Below, one piece after another: positions 27,532 to 36,614 of a DNA stretch of 64,000 nucleotides. Origin of the DNA: Aliiroseovarius sp. PrR006 (GTDB lineage: Bacteria > Pseudomonadota > Alphaproteobacteria > Rhodobacterales > Rhodobacteraceae); assembly GCF_010500215.1 (NCBI RefSeq), contig NZ_JAAGOY010000004.1, positions 62,001 to 126,000 of the forward strand, given 5' to 3'. Numbering within the stretch: the first letter of the stretch is position 1; each line of letters opens with the position of its first letter. The notes under the pieces were generated by a model. That model searched no databases and had not been told where the DNA came from. It saw only the letters and a program-made list of their open reading frames with translations. The translations under genes were made by a program, and so were the position numbers.

Positions 27532-29352
27532 ATGGCACGTATACCCCTTTTGCAGATGAACGATATCGCCCTGACTTTCGGCGGTGACCCTATCTTTGAT
27601 GGTCTGGACCTTGTGGTGCAGCCCGGCGACCGCGTGGCGCTGGTTGGGCGCAACGGCTCGGGCAAGTCGACCTTGATGAAGATGATGGCTGGGATGGTCG
27701 AACCCGATACGGGCACCCGCGTTCTGTCACCGGGCGTCACGGTGGGTTATATGGACCAGCACCCAGACCTGTCCGCCTTTGAAACGCTGGGCGAGTTCGC
27801 GGCCTCCGGCCTTGAGCCGGGACATGATTATCTGGTCGAGCGTGTCGCCGAAGGGCTGAAAATGAAGCTCGACACGCCGGTCGCGACCGCATCCGGGGGC
27901 GAACGCCGCCGCGCTGCGCTGGCCAAACTGCTGGCCGAAGCGCCCGAGCTGATGCTGCTGGACGAACCCACCAACCACTTGGACATCCAGGCCATCGAAT
28001 GGCTGGAAAACGAACTGAAACAGACCCGCGCGGGCTTTGTTCTGATCAGCCACGACCGCGCCTTCCTGCGCGCGCTCACCCGTGCGACGCTCTGGGTCGA
28101 CCGGGGGCAGGTGCGCCGACAAGAGAAAGGCTTCGAGCATTTCGAAGCATGGCGCGACAAGGTCTGGGAAGAGGAAGACCTGAATCGCCACAAGCTGAAC
28201 CGCAAGATTAAATCCGAGGCCCGCTGGGCCGTCGAAGGCATCTCGGCCCGGCGCAAGCGCAACCAAGGTCGCCTGCGCGCATTGTATGCCCTAAAAGACG
28301 AACGCGCCTCGCAGATCAAACGGCAAGGCGCCGCCGAAATGGCGCTCGAGGCCGGCCCGAAATCTGGCCGCAAAGTGATCGAGGCCAAGGGGATTTCAAA
28401 GATTTACGGCGACAAGGTGATCCTGAAGCCGTTCGATCTGCGCGTCATGCGTGGCGAAACCATCGCCTTTGTCGGCCCCAACGGCGCGGGCAAAACCACG
28501 CTTCTGAAGATGCTGACCGGTCAGGAAGAACCGGACACGGGCAGCGTCTCGCACGGCACCGGGCTCGAGATGGCGGTCTTTGACCAAAATCGTTCGACGT
28601 TGGATGAGAACGCCAGCCTGTGGGAGAACCTGACCTCGGACCCAGAAATGAGCATCTCGGGTAAATCCGATCAGGTTATGGTGCGTGGCAACCCGAAACA
28701 TGTGGTGGGCTACCTGAAAGAATTCTTGTTCTCGGACGAACAGGCCCGCGCGCCGGTGCGCTCGCTGTCCGGCGGCGAAAAAGCACGCCTGATCCTCGCC
28801 CGTATCATGGCGCGGCAATCGAACCTTCTGGTGCTTGATGAGCCGACCAACGATCTGGATGTAGAAACGCTCGACCTGTTGCAAGAACTGATCTCGGGCT
28901 TTGACGGGACAGTTCTGGTCGTCAGCCACGACCGTGACTTCCTGGACCGTGTGGCCGAGCGCACGATTGCGATGGAAGGTGACGGCATCGCCACCGCCTA
29001 TGCCGGTGGCTGGTCAGACTACCGCGCGCAACGTCAGGACGTTGATGCACCGGCTGCACAAAAGTCTGAGAAGCCCAAACCGGCCCACAAAGACAAGCCG
29101 AAGGAAAAGCAGACCACTTCCGGCCTCAGTTTTACCGAAAAACACCGGCTGGAAGCGCTACCCGGCGAAATGGACCGCCTGATGGCCGAGATCGCCAAAC
29201 TGGAAGAGTTCCTGATGGACCCGGACCTATTCACCAAGGAGCCGGTGAAGTTCAAGAAAGCCTCGGAAGGTCTGGCCGAGCGTCAACAGAAACTCGCCGC
29301 CGCCGAGGAAGAATGGCTGGAACTCGAAGAAAAAGCCGAAGCGGCCAGCTAA
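27532..29352 (+). CDS. ABC-F family ATPase (Uup-like)
   Basis: This 606-residue protein has two ABC domains in one chain and no membrane segments. Walker A motifs are GRNGSGKST (N-terminal domain) and GPNGAGKTT (C-terminal domain); signatures are SGGERRR and LSGGEKAR; Walker B motifs are LMLLDEPTNHLD and LLVLDEPTNDLD. The C-terminal 100 residues, after a Lys/Pro linker, form a coiled coil (EKHRLEALPGEMDRLMAEIA to the end) like the Uup DNA-binding tail. ABC-F proteins act on ribosomes or on branched DNA; the tail favours the Uup group. It ends at a 3'-end repeat that belongs to the convergent mttB-like gene. Confidence 0.92.
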   Translation: MARIPLLQMNDIALTFGGDPIFDGLDLVVQPGDRVALVGRNGSGKSTLMKMMAGMVEPDTGTRVLSPGVTVGYMDQHPDLSAFETLGEFAASGLEPGHDYLVERVAEGLKMKLDTPVATASGGERRRAALAKLLAEAPELMLLDEPTNHLDIQAIEWLENELKQTRAGFVLISHDRAFLRALTRATLWVDRGQVRRQEKGFEHFEAWRDKVWEEEDLNRHKLNRKIKSEARWAVEGISARRKRNQGRLRALYALKDERASQIKRQGAAEMALEAGPKSGRKVIEAKGISKIYGDKVILKPFDLRVMRGETIAFVGPNGAGKTTLLKMLTGQEEPDTGSVSHGTGLEMAVFDQNRSTLDENASLWENLTSDPEMSISGKSDQVMVRGNPKHVVGYLKEFLFSDEQARAPVRSLSGGEKARLILARIMARQSNLLVLDEPTNDLDVETLDLLQELISGFDGTVLVVSHDRDFLDRVAERTIAMEGDGIATAYAGGWSDYRAQRQDVDAPAAQKSEKPKPAHKDKPKEKQTTSGLSFTEKHRLEALPGEMDRLMAEIAKLEEFLMDPDLFTKEPVKFKKASEGLAERQQKLAAAEEEWLELEEKAEAAS

Positions 29353-29353
29353 C

Positions 29354-29406
29354 GCATTTTCTTGCTGAAAATATCCTGCGGGGGTCCGGGGGTGCAAAAC
29401 CCCCGG
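29354..29406 (-). repeat. 3'-end repeat, copy B
   Basis: On the minus strand, downstream of the mttB-like gene, a hairpin (CCGGGGG / CCCCCGG at 29387-29406) is followed by CCCCCGCAGGATATTTTCAGCAAGAAAATG (here 29354-29383, cited as core GGATATTT then CAAGAAAATG). It is the same core as the copies at 13937, 35440, 39525, 52388 and 52532. The core abuts the stop codon of the convergent ABC-F gene. Confidence 0.75.
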
Positions 29407-29418
29407 TCCTGACCGTGC

Positions 29419-30957
29419 TTATTTCGGCAGGTGGATGTTGAACCGCGCGCGGATCGCCGCATCCACCACCGGATCCAGATGCGCACGCGACGTTTCGGCC
29501 AGAATGGCCTCTTTCCGCGCCTTGGCCGCCTGTACCAGATCAGGTTTGCCGACCTCGGCCCATTCCTTGGGCGACGTGCGGTCCCCCAGTGCAGGATAGG
29601 CATATTCCGTCTGCATCAGGCTTAGCGTTTGGTCCGCGCCCAGATAATGCCCTGGACCGTCCAGACAGACAGACCGCATCAGGTCCAAGTCCAACGCATC
29701 CTCGGTCACTTCGATCCCGCGCACGCAGCGCAAAGCCTGCCCGATGATGTCATCTCCAATGATCAGGCTTTCATGGCAGAAGCCCAGCAGAGATGCGTGC
29801 ATGCCCGCGGCTTCGTACACCATGTTCAACCCCGAAAGACCCGCCATCACGTTCGAGCACATCTGCTCCCACCCGGCTTGCATGTCAGGCAGCTTCGCGT
29901 CCGAAAAACCAGAGGCCGCACCGCCGGGAAGACCATAGAACTGGTGCATCTGCGCGCACCCAGCGGCAAGCAAAGCCTGCTCGCCCGATCCGCCCGACAT
30001 CGCGCCAGACCGCAGATCGACCACGAAGGGCCAGGTGCCAAAGATCGCTGGATGCCCCGGTTTGATCGCGTTCACATAGACAACCCCTGCCAGACATTCT
30101 GCCACGGCTTGAACGATCGTGCCTGCCAGCGTAGGCGGAGCAGTTGCGGTGGCCATGCCTGCAGACAACAACAGAACCGGCATGCCCGCGGCGATGACCT
30201 TCTCCATTACTTCGCAGCTTTCGGTGGCGAACTTCATCGGCGGTACGACAAAACAGTTCGAGTTCGACACGAAAGGACGCGCGCGCCACTTGTCTTCGCC
30301 GCCAGCCATCATGTGCAGAAGCTCAATCCCGTCATCAACGAAATCCGGCTCGGTGAACGAGGTGCCAATGTGCTTGGTCGTCCCTGCCACACAGGCGTAG
30401 ATCGAATTCAGGTCCATCTCGCGATTGTCGGGAATGTCGCGGCACACCATCGGGCGCTGCAGGAAGTGGATGTTGTCCAACTGATCCGCAATGCGGGCCG
30501 CGTCATGCAGGTCTTGCACGGTGCTGTCACGGTACTCGCGCCCGTCGACATCGACCATATGTACTGCGGCCCCGGCGGTGCCGTAATGCACTCGGTTGCC
30601 CGATAGGTTCAAGTCATGCTGCGGATCGCGCCCATGCAGGGTGATATTCTTCGCGGCCTTGGCCAGCATGTCTTCGACCAAGGCACGGGGAAACCGCAGG
30701 CGGCCGTCGTCGCCCAAAATGGCACCTGCGCGGGTCATGATTTCGACGCCGGACGGCGGGGCGTCGGCCAGACCGATTTGCTCTAACGCGTCCAGTGCGG
30801 CTTGGTGAATGCGTTCCATGCCTGCTTGGGTCAGAGGCTTATAGGCGCCGCCTTCAAGGCCTGCACGTACGGGGCGCGAATCTTTGGCCAACGGGGCTGC
30901 GCGAAGCGCTTGGCGGGCCTGACGGCCACCCGAGCGGCGTGAAGTTCTTGCTGTCAT
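29419..30957 (-). CDS. Trimethylamine methyltransferase (MttB) family protein, non-pyrrolysine
   Basis: This 512-residue protein belongs to the MttB superfamily (TIM-barrel corrinoid-dependent methyltransferases). Seen are the family blocks VHYGTAGAAVHMVDVDGREYRDST, RPMVCRDIPDN, HIGTSFTEP and GLSGLNMVYEAAGMHASLLGF. The reading frame has no internal TAG, so it lacks the pyrrolysine of true trimethylamine enzymes. Such members demethylate quaternary amines such as glycine betaine in other bacteria; the substrate here is unknown. No corrinoid protein gene is adjacent. The N terminus is basic (RTSRRSGGRQARQ). A 28-residue ORF with a strong ribosome-binding site lies 47 bases upstream. GGAAGGA precedes the ATG at 30957. 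Confidence 0.88.
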   Translation of the reverse strand: MTARTSRRSGGRQARQALRAAPLAKDSRPVRAGLEGGAYKPLTQAGMERIHQAALDALEQIGLADAPPSGVEIMTRAGAILGDDGRLRFPRALVEDMLAKAAKNITLHGRDPQHDLNLSGNRVHYGTAGAAVHMVDVDGREYRDSTVQDLHDAARIADQLDNIHFLQRPMVCRDIPDNREMDLNSIYACVAGTTKHIGTSFTEPDFVDDGIELLHMMAGGEDKWRARPFVSNSNCFVVPPMKFATESCEVMEKVIAAGMPVLLLSAGMATATAPPTLAGTIVQAVAECLAGVVYVNAIKPGHPAIFGTWPFVVDLRSGAMSGGSGEQALLAAGCAQMHQFYGLPGGAASGFSDAKLPDMQAGWEQMCSNVMAGLSGLNMVYEAAGMHASLLGFCHESLIIGDDIIGQALRCVRGIEVTEDALDLDLMRSVCLDGPGHYLGADQTLSLMQTEYAYPALGDRTSPKEWAEVGKPDLVQAAKARKEAILAETSRAHLDPVVDAAIRARFNIHLPK

Positions 30958-31004
30958 ATGTGGGATGTCCTTCCTGCTGTCTTATCAATTTCTGGGAAAT
31001 GACA

Positions 31005-31091
31005 TCAGCAGGGGCGACCACGCGCAGCACGGCCGCGTTCGGCGCCAATGGTGCGCACGACGATCGAAATTTTCCAATCCAACCGGTCCAT
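31005..31091 (-). CDS. Candidate 28-residue small ORF upstream of the mttB-like gene
   Basis: An ATG at 31091 is preceded by GGAGG at six bases, the best ribosome-binding site in this neighbourhood, and opens a 28-codon frame (MDRLDWKISIVVRTIGAER, then Gly/Arg-rich to a C-terminal Cys) ending at TGA 31005-31007. The mttB-like start follows 47 bases on. The peptide has a Trp-containing hydrophobic first half and six arginines in its second half. It could be a leader peptide that couples or attenuates expression of the methyltransferase, or a small protein. I do not recognise it. Evidence is the ribosome-binding site and position only. Confidence 0.45.
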   Translation of the reverse strand: MDRLDWKISIVVRTIGAERGRAARGRPC

Positions 31092-31198
31092 AAGGTTCCT
31101 CCACAGGTTAACTATTGAAGACGCCGACCGAGGATTCTAGCCCGTTTGCGTCATTCAACGTGACGCTTTCTGTATGCTTTGGGGCCTTGCAAAGCGGC

Positions 31199-31933
31199 TC
31201 AGGACCACGCCACCATCACCACAGCAGCATAGTGCGCTGCGGCGCCCAGAAGCACATGCACATGCCAGATCGCCCGGTTGAAGGGCAAGTGGTCGCGCAG
31301 GTGAAACAGCGTGCCGATGGTGAACAGGAACCCGCCAATCACCAGAAGGACCAGCACCCCAAGGCTGACGCTGGCCAGAAGCGGGCCAATCATCAAGACG
31401 CCCATCCAACCCAGCATCAGGGTCAACATGAAACCTGTGCGTTCGAACCGACACAGGAAGAAAAGCTTCAGCGTCATCCCAAACAGCGCCACGGTCCAGA
31501 TCAACGCGGCCCAAGCCACGCCCGTGGTGCCACCGATCCCGATCAGAGCGATGGGCGTATAGGTAGCGGCGATAAAAAGAAAAATCGCCGCATGATCAAA
31601 GCGGCGAAGAACGGAACGGGCAGAGCTGTGTAGGGTCATGTTATAAGCGGCGGAAAGGCCAAAACTTGCAACCATCCCGATCCCATAGACCAAGAGCGGC
31701 GGCAGATGCCCCATGGGCGCATCGCCAGTTGCCCACAGGATCAAGGTGATCGAACCGATCAACGCGGCGATCACGCCCAGCCCATGCACAACCCCATCAG
31801 CTACATATTCGCGAAAGGTGAAATGCTGCCCGAAATGGTGCCGGTTGGGCAGAGTGTCAGTGTGATGGGCGCTGCAGCTGTCCGACAGGTTTTCAGTGTA
31901 GCGGCCCAGAAAATGTTCACGGAAATCATCCAT
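31199..31933 (-). CDS. Hemolysin III / PAQR family membrane protein
   Basis: This 244-residue integral membrane protein of the hemolysin III (TrhA/YqfA) family has about seven hydrophobic helices. The conserved elements are EYVADGVVHGLGV in the first helix, LSAAYNMTLHSSARSVLRRFDHAAIFLFIAATYTP in the middle (cited as SAAYNMTLHS and RRFDHAAIFL), and HVHVLLGAAAHYAAVV at the end, giving the metal-binding Ser-His-Asp-His-His pattern of PAQR proteins. Bacterial members affect membrane fluidity and fatty-acid balance; a haemolytic role is not implied. The N-terminal 35 residues are polar and His-rich. Confidence 0.9.
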   Translation of the reverse strand: MDDFREHFLGRYTENLSDSCSAHHTDTLPNRHHFGQHFTFREYVADGVVHGLGVIAALIGSITLILWATGDAPMGHLPPLLVYGIGMVASFGLSAAYNMTLHSSARSVLRRFDHAAIFLFIAATYTPIALIGIGGTTGVAWAALIWTVALFGMTLKLFFLCRFERTGFMLTLMLGWMGVLMIGPLLASVSLGVLVLLVIGGFLFTIGTLFHLRDHLPFNRAIWHVHVLLGAAAHYAAVVMVAWS

Positions 31934-32079
31934 GTGAATACCCTCTCTCGCTTGCCTCTAATATAAGGGGCGATACAGGCTTGGGTGTGCCGGGCTTTGG
32001 TCAATAAAATGTCAGATGCCCGTGACACCAGCCTCTATACTATAGAGCATATTCACAAAAATGTAAAGAATTCCTGACC

Positions 32080-33477
32080 TTACAGATCTTGCGTGAGTTC
32101 GGACAGAACTTGAGGGATGGCCATCACATCGTCTCGCGTGCAGGTGAACTGTCCTACAGACACGCGAATGACGAATTGTCCGTCGTGATGTGTCTGGGTC
32201 AGATAGATGCGCCCGTCACGGTTTACACGCTCCAGAAGCTCAGCGGTTTTGGCGTCGTCCTGATAGCGGAAGCTGAACAGCGACAGGATCGGGGGCGTCG
32301 TGATTTCAAAGCCGGGCAGGGCGGCGATGGCGTCGCACGCCTCACCCGCCCACGCGACGTGGTTGCGGATACGGGCGCGCAGGCCAGAGAGGCCCTCGGC
32401 GCGCAAAAGGAACCAAATTTTCAGCGCGCGGAAGCGGCGGCCAAGCGGCAGGGTCCATTCGTTGTAGTTCACGATTTCGTCCGCGCCTTGCGTCTTCAGA
32501 TACTCCGGACGCAGTCCCATCGCCCCGATCTGAGGACCGGGGTCGCGTAGGAATTGCACGGCACAATCGAATTGCGCCCCCAGCCATTTATGCGGGTTGA
32601 AGATGATGCTGTCGGCGTCCTTGATCCCGGCCCAGAGGGCGCGGAATTCCTCGCAGATCATCGCAGATCCCGCCCATGCCGCATCCACATGGACGGTCAG
32701 CCCATGGCCGTGGGCCACCTTGATGCAGGCCGCAATGTCATCGCACGCCCCGATGGACGTGCCGCCGACGCAGAGCACAACGCCAGCAGGCTTGCGCCCA
32801 GCGGCGATGTCCTCGCGGATTAGGCGATCCAGAGCGTCCGGGTCCATCGACCATGTGGGGTGACCGGGAATGGTCGGCACTTTCACCAGATTGTCTTGCC
32901 CAATGCCAGACAGGCGCACGGCCTTGTCGACGCTGGAGTGGGTTTGTGCGCTGGCATAGATGCGCAGCTGCGGCGCGCCGGACAGGCCCTTGGTGATGCC
33001 GGTATGCTCCAGCGCTAGCTCGCGCATGGTCGTCACGGCGGAAAACGTGGCGGTGGTCGCGCTGTCGTGGATGGTGCCGGTGAAATCTTCCGGCAGGCAC
33101 ATCCCGTCGCGCAGCCAGCGGATCACCAGATCCTCCATTTCATTGGCAGCGGGCGCGGTCTGCCACAACATCGCTTGGGCGGACATGGCGTTGGCTAGCT
33201 GCTCGGCCAGCATCGAGGCAGGGGCCGCGTTAGCCGGGAAATAGGCGAAGAAACGCGGGTGTTGCCAGTGGGTCATGGCATCGGGCACCAACTGGGTGAA
33301 GTCGTCGAAGATGGTTTCCATCGCCTCGGGGGCTTCAGGAACAGGGGCTTCGATCTTGGCCAGAAATTCACCCGGTGCAATATCGGGACGTACCGGACGG
33401 TCACGCAGGCCCGCGTGGTAATCGCGCGCCCAGTCAGCAGCGCGTTTTTGCCAGTCGGCCAGATCATCGTAATTCAT
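32080..33477 (-). CDS. Group II pyridoxal-dependent decarboxylase
   Basis: This 465-residue PLP enzyme resembles aromatic-L-amino-acid decarboxylases. It has THWQHPRFFAYFPAN near the N terminus, the PLP-stacking and phosphate region TATFSAVTTMRELAL, GGTSIGACDDI, HVDAAWAGSAMICEEFR, and the PLP-lysine motif DSIIFNPHKWLGAQFDC. Its substrate may be Tyr, Trp, Phe or Dopa; this cannot be decided by eye. The start ATG at 33477 is preceded by CAGGAGCCC. A terminator lies between it and tpiA, so it has its own promoter in the 111-base gap. Confidence 0.93.
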   Translation of the reverse strand: MNYDDLADWQKRAADWARDYHAGLRDRPVRPDIAPGEFLAKIEAPVPEAPEAMETIFDDFTQLVPDAMTHWQHPRFFAYFPANAAPASMLAEQLANAMSAQAMLWQTAPAANEMEDLVIRWLRDGMCLPEDFTGTIHDSATTATFSAVTTMRELALEHTGITKGLSGAPQLRIYASAQTHSSVDKAVRLSGIGQDNLVKVPTIPGHPTWSMDPDALDRLIREDIAAGRKPAGVVLCVGGTSIGACDDIAACIKVAHGHGLTVHVDAAWAGSAMICEEFRALWAGIKDADSIIFNPHKWLGAQFDCAVQFLRDPGPQIGAMGLRPEYLKTQGADEIVNYNEWTLPLGRRFRALKIWFLLRAEGLSGLRARIRNHVAWAGEACDAIAALPGFEITTPPILSLFSFRYQDDAKTAELLERVNRDGRIYLTQTHHDGQFVIRVSVGQFTCTRDDVMAIPQVLSELTQDL

Positions 33478-33536
33478 CGGGGGCTCCTGCGATATTTAGT
33501 TGCGATGTTAAGTATATGGGGCGGTCTGTCAAGATG

Positions 33537-33567
33537 CGAAAACCCCGACGCGAGGGCCGGGGTTTCA
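33537..33567 (-). terminator. Rho-independent terminator after tpiA
   Basis: On the minus strand AAACCCCGGC pairs with GTCGGGGTTTT around a short CCTCGC loop and ends in a T-run. It lies 22 bases beyond the tpiA stop. Confidence 0.75.
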
Positions 33568-33588
33568 GAAAGCAATGTGTGGCGCGGA

Positions 33589-34335
33589 TCAGGACGCGGA
33601 CAGGGCCGTGATGATCTGGCCGAAATCCTCGGCTTTCAGGCTGGCCCCACCCACAAGCGCACCGTCTACGTTGGAGACTCCGAAGATCTCGGTCGCGTTG
33701 CTGGGCTTCACCGAACCACCATAGAGGATACGGGTCGACAGGCCGACGCCATCGCCAAAGCGGCGCACCAGATGATCGCGGATGAAGTCATGCACTTCGC
33801 CGATCTGATCCAGCGTGGGCACTTTCCCGGTGCCAATTGCCCAGATGGGTTCGTAGGCAACAATCAAGTTCTCGGCCGTGACCTGATCCGGGATCGAGCC
33901 CGCCAGTTGCCCGCTGATGATCTCCAGCGTGTTGTTCGCCTCGCGCTCTTCCAGGCTTTCACCGCAGCAGATCACAGCCTTCAGGTCAGCGTCGATCGCT
34001 GCGCGGGCTTTCAGGCGCACGTCGGCATCGCTTTCATGGTGATCTTCGCGCCGTTCCGAGTGACCAAGGATCACATAAGTCGCGCCTGCGTCTTTCAGCA
34101 TCTGGGCCGAGATATCGCCCGTATGTGCGCCGGTCTCGGCCTGATGGCAATCCTGCCCGCCGATGGCGACGTTTTCGCCGCTGGCCGAGGCCGCGCGGTG
34201 GATCAACGTCGCGGGGGGGCAGATCAGGATATCGCAATCGGCATCCCCGTAACCCTGCGCTAGCGCGTCCAGCTCGGCCAGATTGTCCTGCAGGCCGTTC
34301 ATTTTCCAATTGCCCGCTGCCAGTTTGCGCCGCAT
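33589..34335 (-). CDS. tpiA: Triosephosphate isomerase
   Basis: This 248-residue glycolytic enzyme interconverts dihydroxyacetone phosphate and glyceraldehyde 3-phosphate. It has the N-terminal AAGNWKMNG with the catalytic Lys, ILGHSERRE with the catalytic His, [12 protein letters not shown] with the catalytic Glu, and [12 protein letters not shown], which binds the phosphate. The ATG at 34335 has AAGGGAG upstream. The ATG at 34353 is possible but less favoured. It is followed by a terminator at 33537-33567 and is divergent from the 2OG oxygenase gene. Confidence 0.97.
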   Translation of the reverse strand: MRRKLAAGNWKMNGLQDNLAELDALAQGYGDADCDILICPPATLIHRAASASGENVAIGGQDCHQAETGAHTGDISAQMLKDAGATYVILGHSERREDHHESDADVRLKARAAIDADLKAVICCGESLEEREANNTLEIISGQLAGSIPDQVTAENLIVAYEPIWAIGTGKVPTLDQIGEVHDFIRDHLVRRFGDGVGLSTRILYGGSVKPSNATEIFGVSNVDGALVGGASLKAEDFGQIITALSAS

Positions 34336-34466
34336 GTCGATCTCCCTTGTCATGTTTGGCCCGTTTTCCATTGCGGCGCGCGGGGCGTCAAGCCCTGCGG
34401 CTATTTTGCCGTTGATCCACGGGGCGTGTCCTGTAGAAGCGGGCAAGTTTATTCATGAGGTCCCCG

Positions 34467-35384
34467 ATGATCCCCAGACTGGACGCTGCCCTGATTGACG
34501 CCCGCGATCCCGCCACGATGGCCGAGCTTCTGCGCGGTGTGCTGGAGGTGGGCTTTCTGACCGTGCACAACACGGCGATCAGCACAGATGAGCTGACCAA
34601 GACGATCGCGATGTATCGCGCGTTCTTCCATCAGCCCAAGGATGTGAAGGACGCCGTGAATATGGCTAAGACCGGGGCCAATCGCGGCTGGGGGGCTGCG
34701 GGCAGCGAGCAGGTGGATCCCGACGCCAACCCCGATTTCAAAGAGGTCTTTGATTGCGGTTTTGAACTGGCCGCCAACGACCCGCTGCGCGCGCTGAACC
34801 TGTCGGTCTATGGAGATAACCAATGGCCCGAGCTTGAGGGCTTTCGCGAGGTTATTCAGGCCTATTACGCCAAGGCGCTGGGCGTTGCGCTGGGGGTTCT
34901 GCGTGGAATTGCCGCCGCGATTGGCGAGGATGAAACCTATTTCGACGCGGCCTTCACCCGTCCGATGGCGCTGTTGCGTGGGAACTACTATCCGCCACGC
35001 CCGGATTGGGCAGGGGACAGGGATTTCGGCATTGCCGCACATTCGGATTACGGCTGCGTGACGCTTCTGGCGTCCGACGGTGTGGCCGGGCTTGAGGTGT
35101 TGGGGGCGGATGGCAGCTGGTTTCCGGTCAATGCGCCCTTGGGGGACTTCGTGATCAATTTCGGCGAGATGCTGGAGATGTGGACCGAAGGCCGAGTGAA
35201 GGCCACCTTGCACCGCGTTATTGGGTCAGGGGACGAGCGGATTTCGGTTCCGATGTTCTTCAACCCCAACCACGACACCAATGTGGCCCCGCGCGGCTCC
35301 GGGCAGGTGATCATGGCGGGTGATCATATGAAAAAGCGGTTTGACGAGACCTATCTGCACTTGATGACGCAGACGGGAAGCTGA
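34467..35384 (+). CDS. Isopenicillin N synthase-like 2OG-Fe(II) oxygenase
   Basis: This 305-residue protein has the jelly-roll non-heme iron fold. The metal triad is seen as His-x-Asp in IAAHSDYGCVTLL and the distal His in KATLHRVIGSG, followed by the Arg-x-Ser that binds 2-oxoglutarate in DERISVPMFFNP. The N-terminal DIOX_N region includes EVGFLTVHNTAIS and FFHQPKDVKDAVN. Plant and bacterial homologues oxidise diverse small molecules; the substrate here is unknown. I prefer the ATG at 34467 (GAGG upstream) to the one at 34455. It is followed by 3'-end repeat copy C. Confidence 0.9.
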   Translation: MIPRLDAALIDARDPATMAELLRGVLEVGFLTVHNTAISTDELTKTIAMYRAFFHQPKDVKDAVNMAKTGANRGWGAAGSEQVDPDANPDFKEVFDCGFELAANDPLRALNLSVYGDNQWPELEGFREVIQAYYAKALGVALGVLRGIAAAIGEDETYFDAAFTRPMALLRGNYYPPRPDWAGDRDFGIAAHSDYGCVTLLASDGVAGLEVLGADGSWFPVNAPLGDFVINFGEMLEMWTEGRVKATLHRVIGSGDERISVPMFFNPNHDTNVAPRGSGQVIMAGDHMKKRFDETYLHLMTQTGS

Positions 35385-35393
35385 GCCTTTCGG

Positions 35394-35466
35394 TGGCTCA
35401 CGTTGTGAGCCTAGGGGCGCTGCCCCCGCGCGACGCGCTCCCCCGGGATATTTAGGGCAAGAAAAT
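35394..35466 (+). repeat. 3'-end repeat, copy C
   Basis: After the oxygenase stop codon come the palindrome GGCTCAC-GTT-GTGAGCC (35394-35411), the hairpin GGGGC-GCT-GCCCC (35414-35426) and the core CCCCGGGATATTTAGGGC followed by AAGAAAATG (35441-35466). It has the same order and orientation relative to the gene as the other copies. Confidence 0.75.
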
Positions 35467-35484
35467 GCGGGTGCTTTGGCGTGC

Positions 35485-35877
35485 TTAGAATTTCGGCGGA
35501 GCGTTCAGATCCGTGGGTGCGGCCGAGAGGGTGTCGTCGAATTTGATCGACTCGCCACAGCCACAAGCCTCGGTCACGTTGGGGTTGTTGAACTTGAAGC
35601 CGCTTTCCAGAAGCGAGACCTCATAGTCGATCTCGGTTCCGAACAGGAACATCTGTGCCATGGGCGCGATCATCACGCGGGCATCGCCCTGTTCGACGAC
35701 CTCGTCATGGGGTTCGACCTCGTCCACGTAATCCATGGTGTATTCCATCCCTGCACAGCCGCCTTTCTTGACGCCAATGCGCAGGCCCTTGTGGCCGTCC
35801 TTCTCCATTAGTCGGGCAATCTGAGCCTCGGCCGCTGGTGTCATGGTGATGGGTGATTTGCCGGGAATTCCGAACAT
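35485..35877 (-). CDS. sufA: Fe-S cluster assembly scaffold SufA (IscA family)
   Basis: This 130-residue A-type carrier has Cys in VKKGGCAGMEYTM and the pair in TEACGCGESIKF. The sequence SGFKFNNPNVTEACGCG is SufA/HesB-like, and a polar C-terminal extension (TLSAAPTDLNAPPKF) follows. In relatives it usually lies directly after sufT (DUF59) at the end of the suf cluster. Here a SatD-like/DUF3307 pair intervenes, although all four genes are on the same strand. The main suf genes (sufBCDS) are not in this window. Confidence 0.9.
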   Translation of the reverse strand: MFGIPGKSPITMTPAAEAQIARLMEKDGHKGLRIGVKKGGCAGMEYTMDYVDEVEPHDEVVEQGDARVMIAPMAQMFLFGTEIDYEVSLLESGFKFNNPNVTEACGCGESIKFDDTLSAAPTDLNAPPKF

Positions 35878-35906
35878 ATACGTGATCCTTGTCGCTTATC
35901 CCTAAT

Positions 35907-36614
35907 TTAGGGAAGCAGTGCGGCAATCTCAAGCGGGGGCAGAAGGGAAAGAAGGGCTTGGGTGGCAAAACCTGCAAGGATGGCCCAGCCGAAACTCGCG
36001 AGAGTGCCGATGATCACATATTCGGCGGTGCGCTGGTCGCGGCTGGCGGTGCCAAAGCGCAGGATGGATTTGGCGGCGACCAGAAAGCCCACGCCGAGGG
36101 GCAGGTCGGCCAAGATCAGGACAAAGACCAGCCCGCGCTCCAAAATGCCAATGGTCCAGCCGCCGCCCTTTAGCCCGTTGTTGCGGATGCGCATGGTGTG
36201 GGGCTGCATGAGAAGCCCGATGGCAAAGCCGCCCGCGCGGGTGGCGACGATTGCCCCGGTCGCCAGTGCCATAAGGGGCAGGGCGGTGTCGGACCATGTG
36301 CCCCAGAGAGTGGGAGCGTAGAAGGCAACAACCGCAATGGTCACAAGATGCGCGGCCTGATCCCACAGAAAACCCGAGAGTTTCCGAAACCAGCCGTGCG
36401 ATTTTACCGCGTCGATGATCAGGTGGGCGAGAGCGAGGACGAGTAGTTCGGGCGCATCGTAGGTGCCCAGCGCGGCCTGTGCGGTGACAAGCACGATCAG
36501 CACGTGCAGAAGCAGGACTTGGGGGCGGCGCTTGTTGTCGGTGATCCAGTTGGTTTGAAAGACAAAATCAGCAAGAACATGGGCGAAGAGGAGGGCTGTG
36601 AAAGTTTCAATCAT
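35907..36614 (-). CDS. DUF3307 family membrane protein
   Basis: This 235-residue protein has about seven hydrophobic helices. Conserved-looking polar residues sit in the membrane: AHVLADFVFQTNWI in the first helix, ALAHLIIDAVKSH, and WDQAAHLVTI. They are followed by ILERGLVFVLIL and RTAEYVIIGTLASFGWAI near the end. This HxxxD/H pattern is typical of DUF3307, whose function is unknown. Its ATG lies 8 bases inside the end of the SatD-like gene (36607-36614), so the two are translationally coupled. SatD-like/DUF3307 pairs recur in other genomes, which suggests a soluble regulator working with a membrane partner. Confidence 0.85.
   Translation of the reverse strand: MIETFTALLFAHVLADFVFQTNWITDNKRRPQVLLLHVLIVLVTAQAALGTYDAPELLVLALAHLIIDAVKSHGWFRKLSGFLWDQAAHLVTIAVVAFYAPTLWGTWSDTALPLMALATGAIVATRAGGFAIGLLMQPHTMRIRNNGLKGGGWTIGILERGLVFVLILADLPLGVGFLVAAKSILRFGTASRDQRTAEYVIIGTLASFGWAILAGFATQALLSLLPPLEIAALLP

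Noticed and set aside
29419-30957. Pyrrolysine-containing trimethylamine methyltransferase
   Set aside because: The frame contains no internal TAG and no pyl genes are nearby; it is a non-pyrrolysine member of the superfamily.
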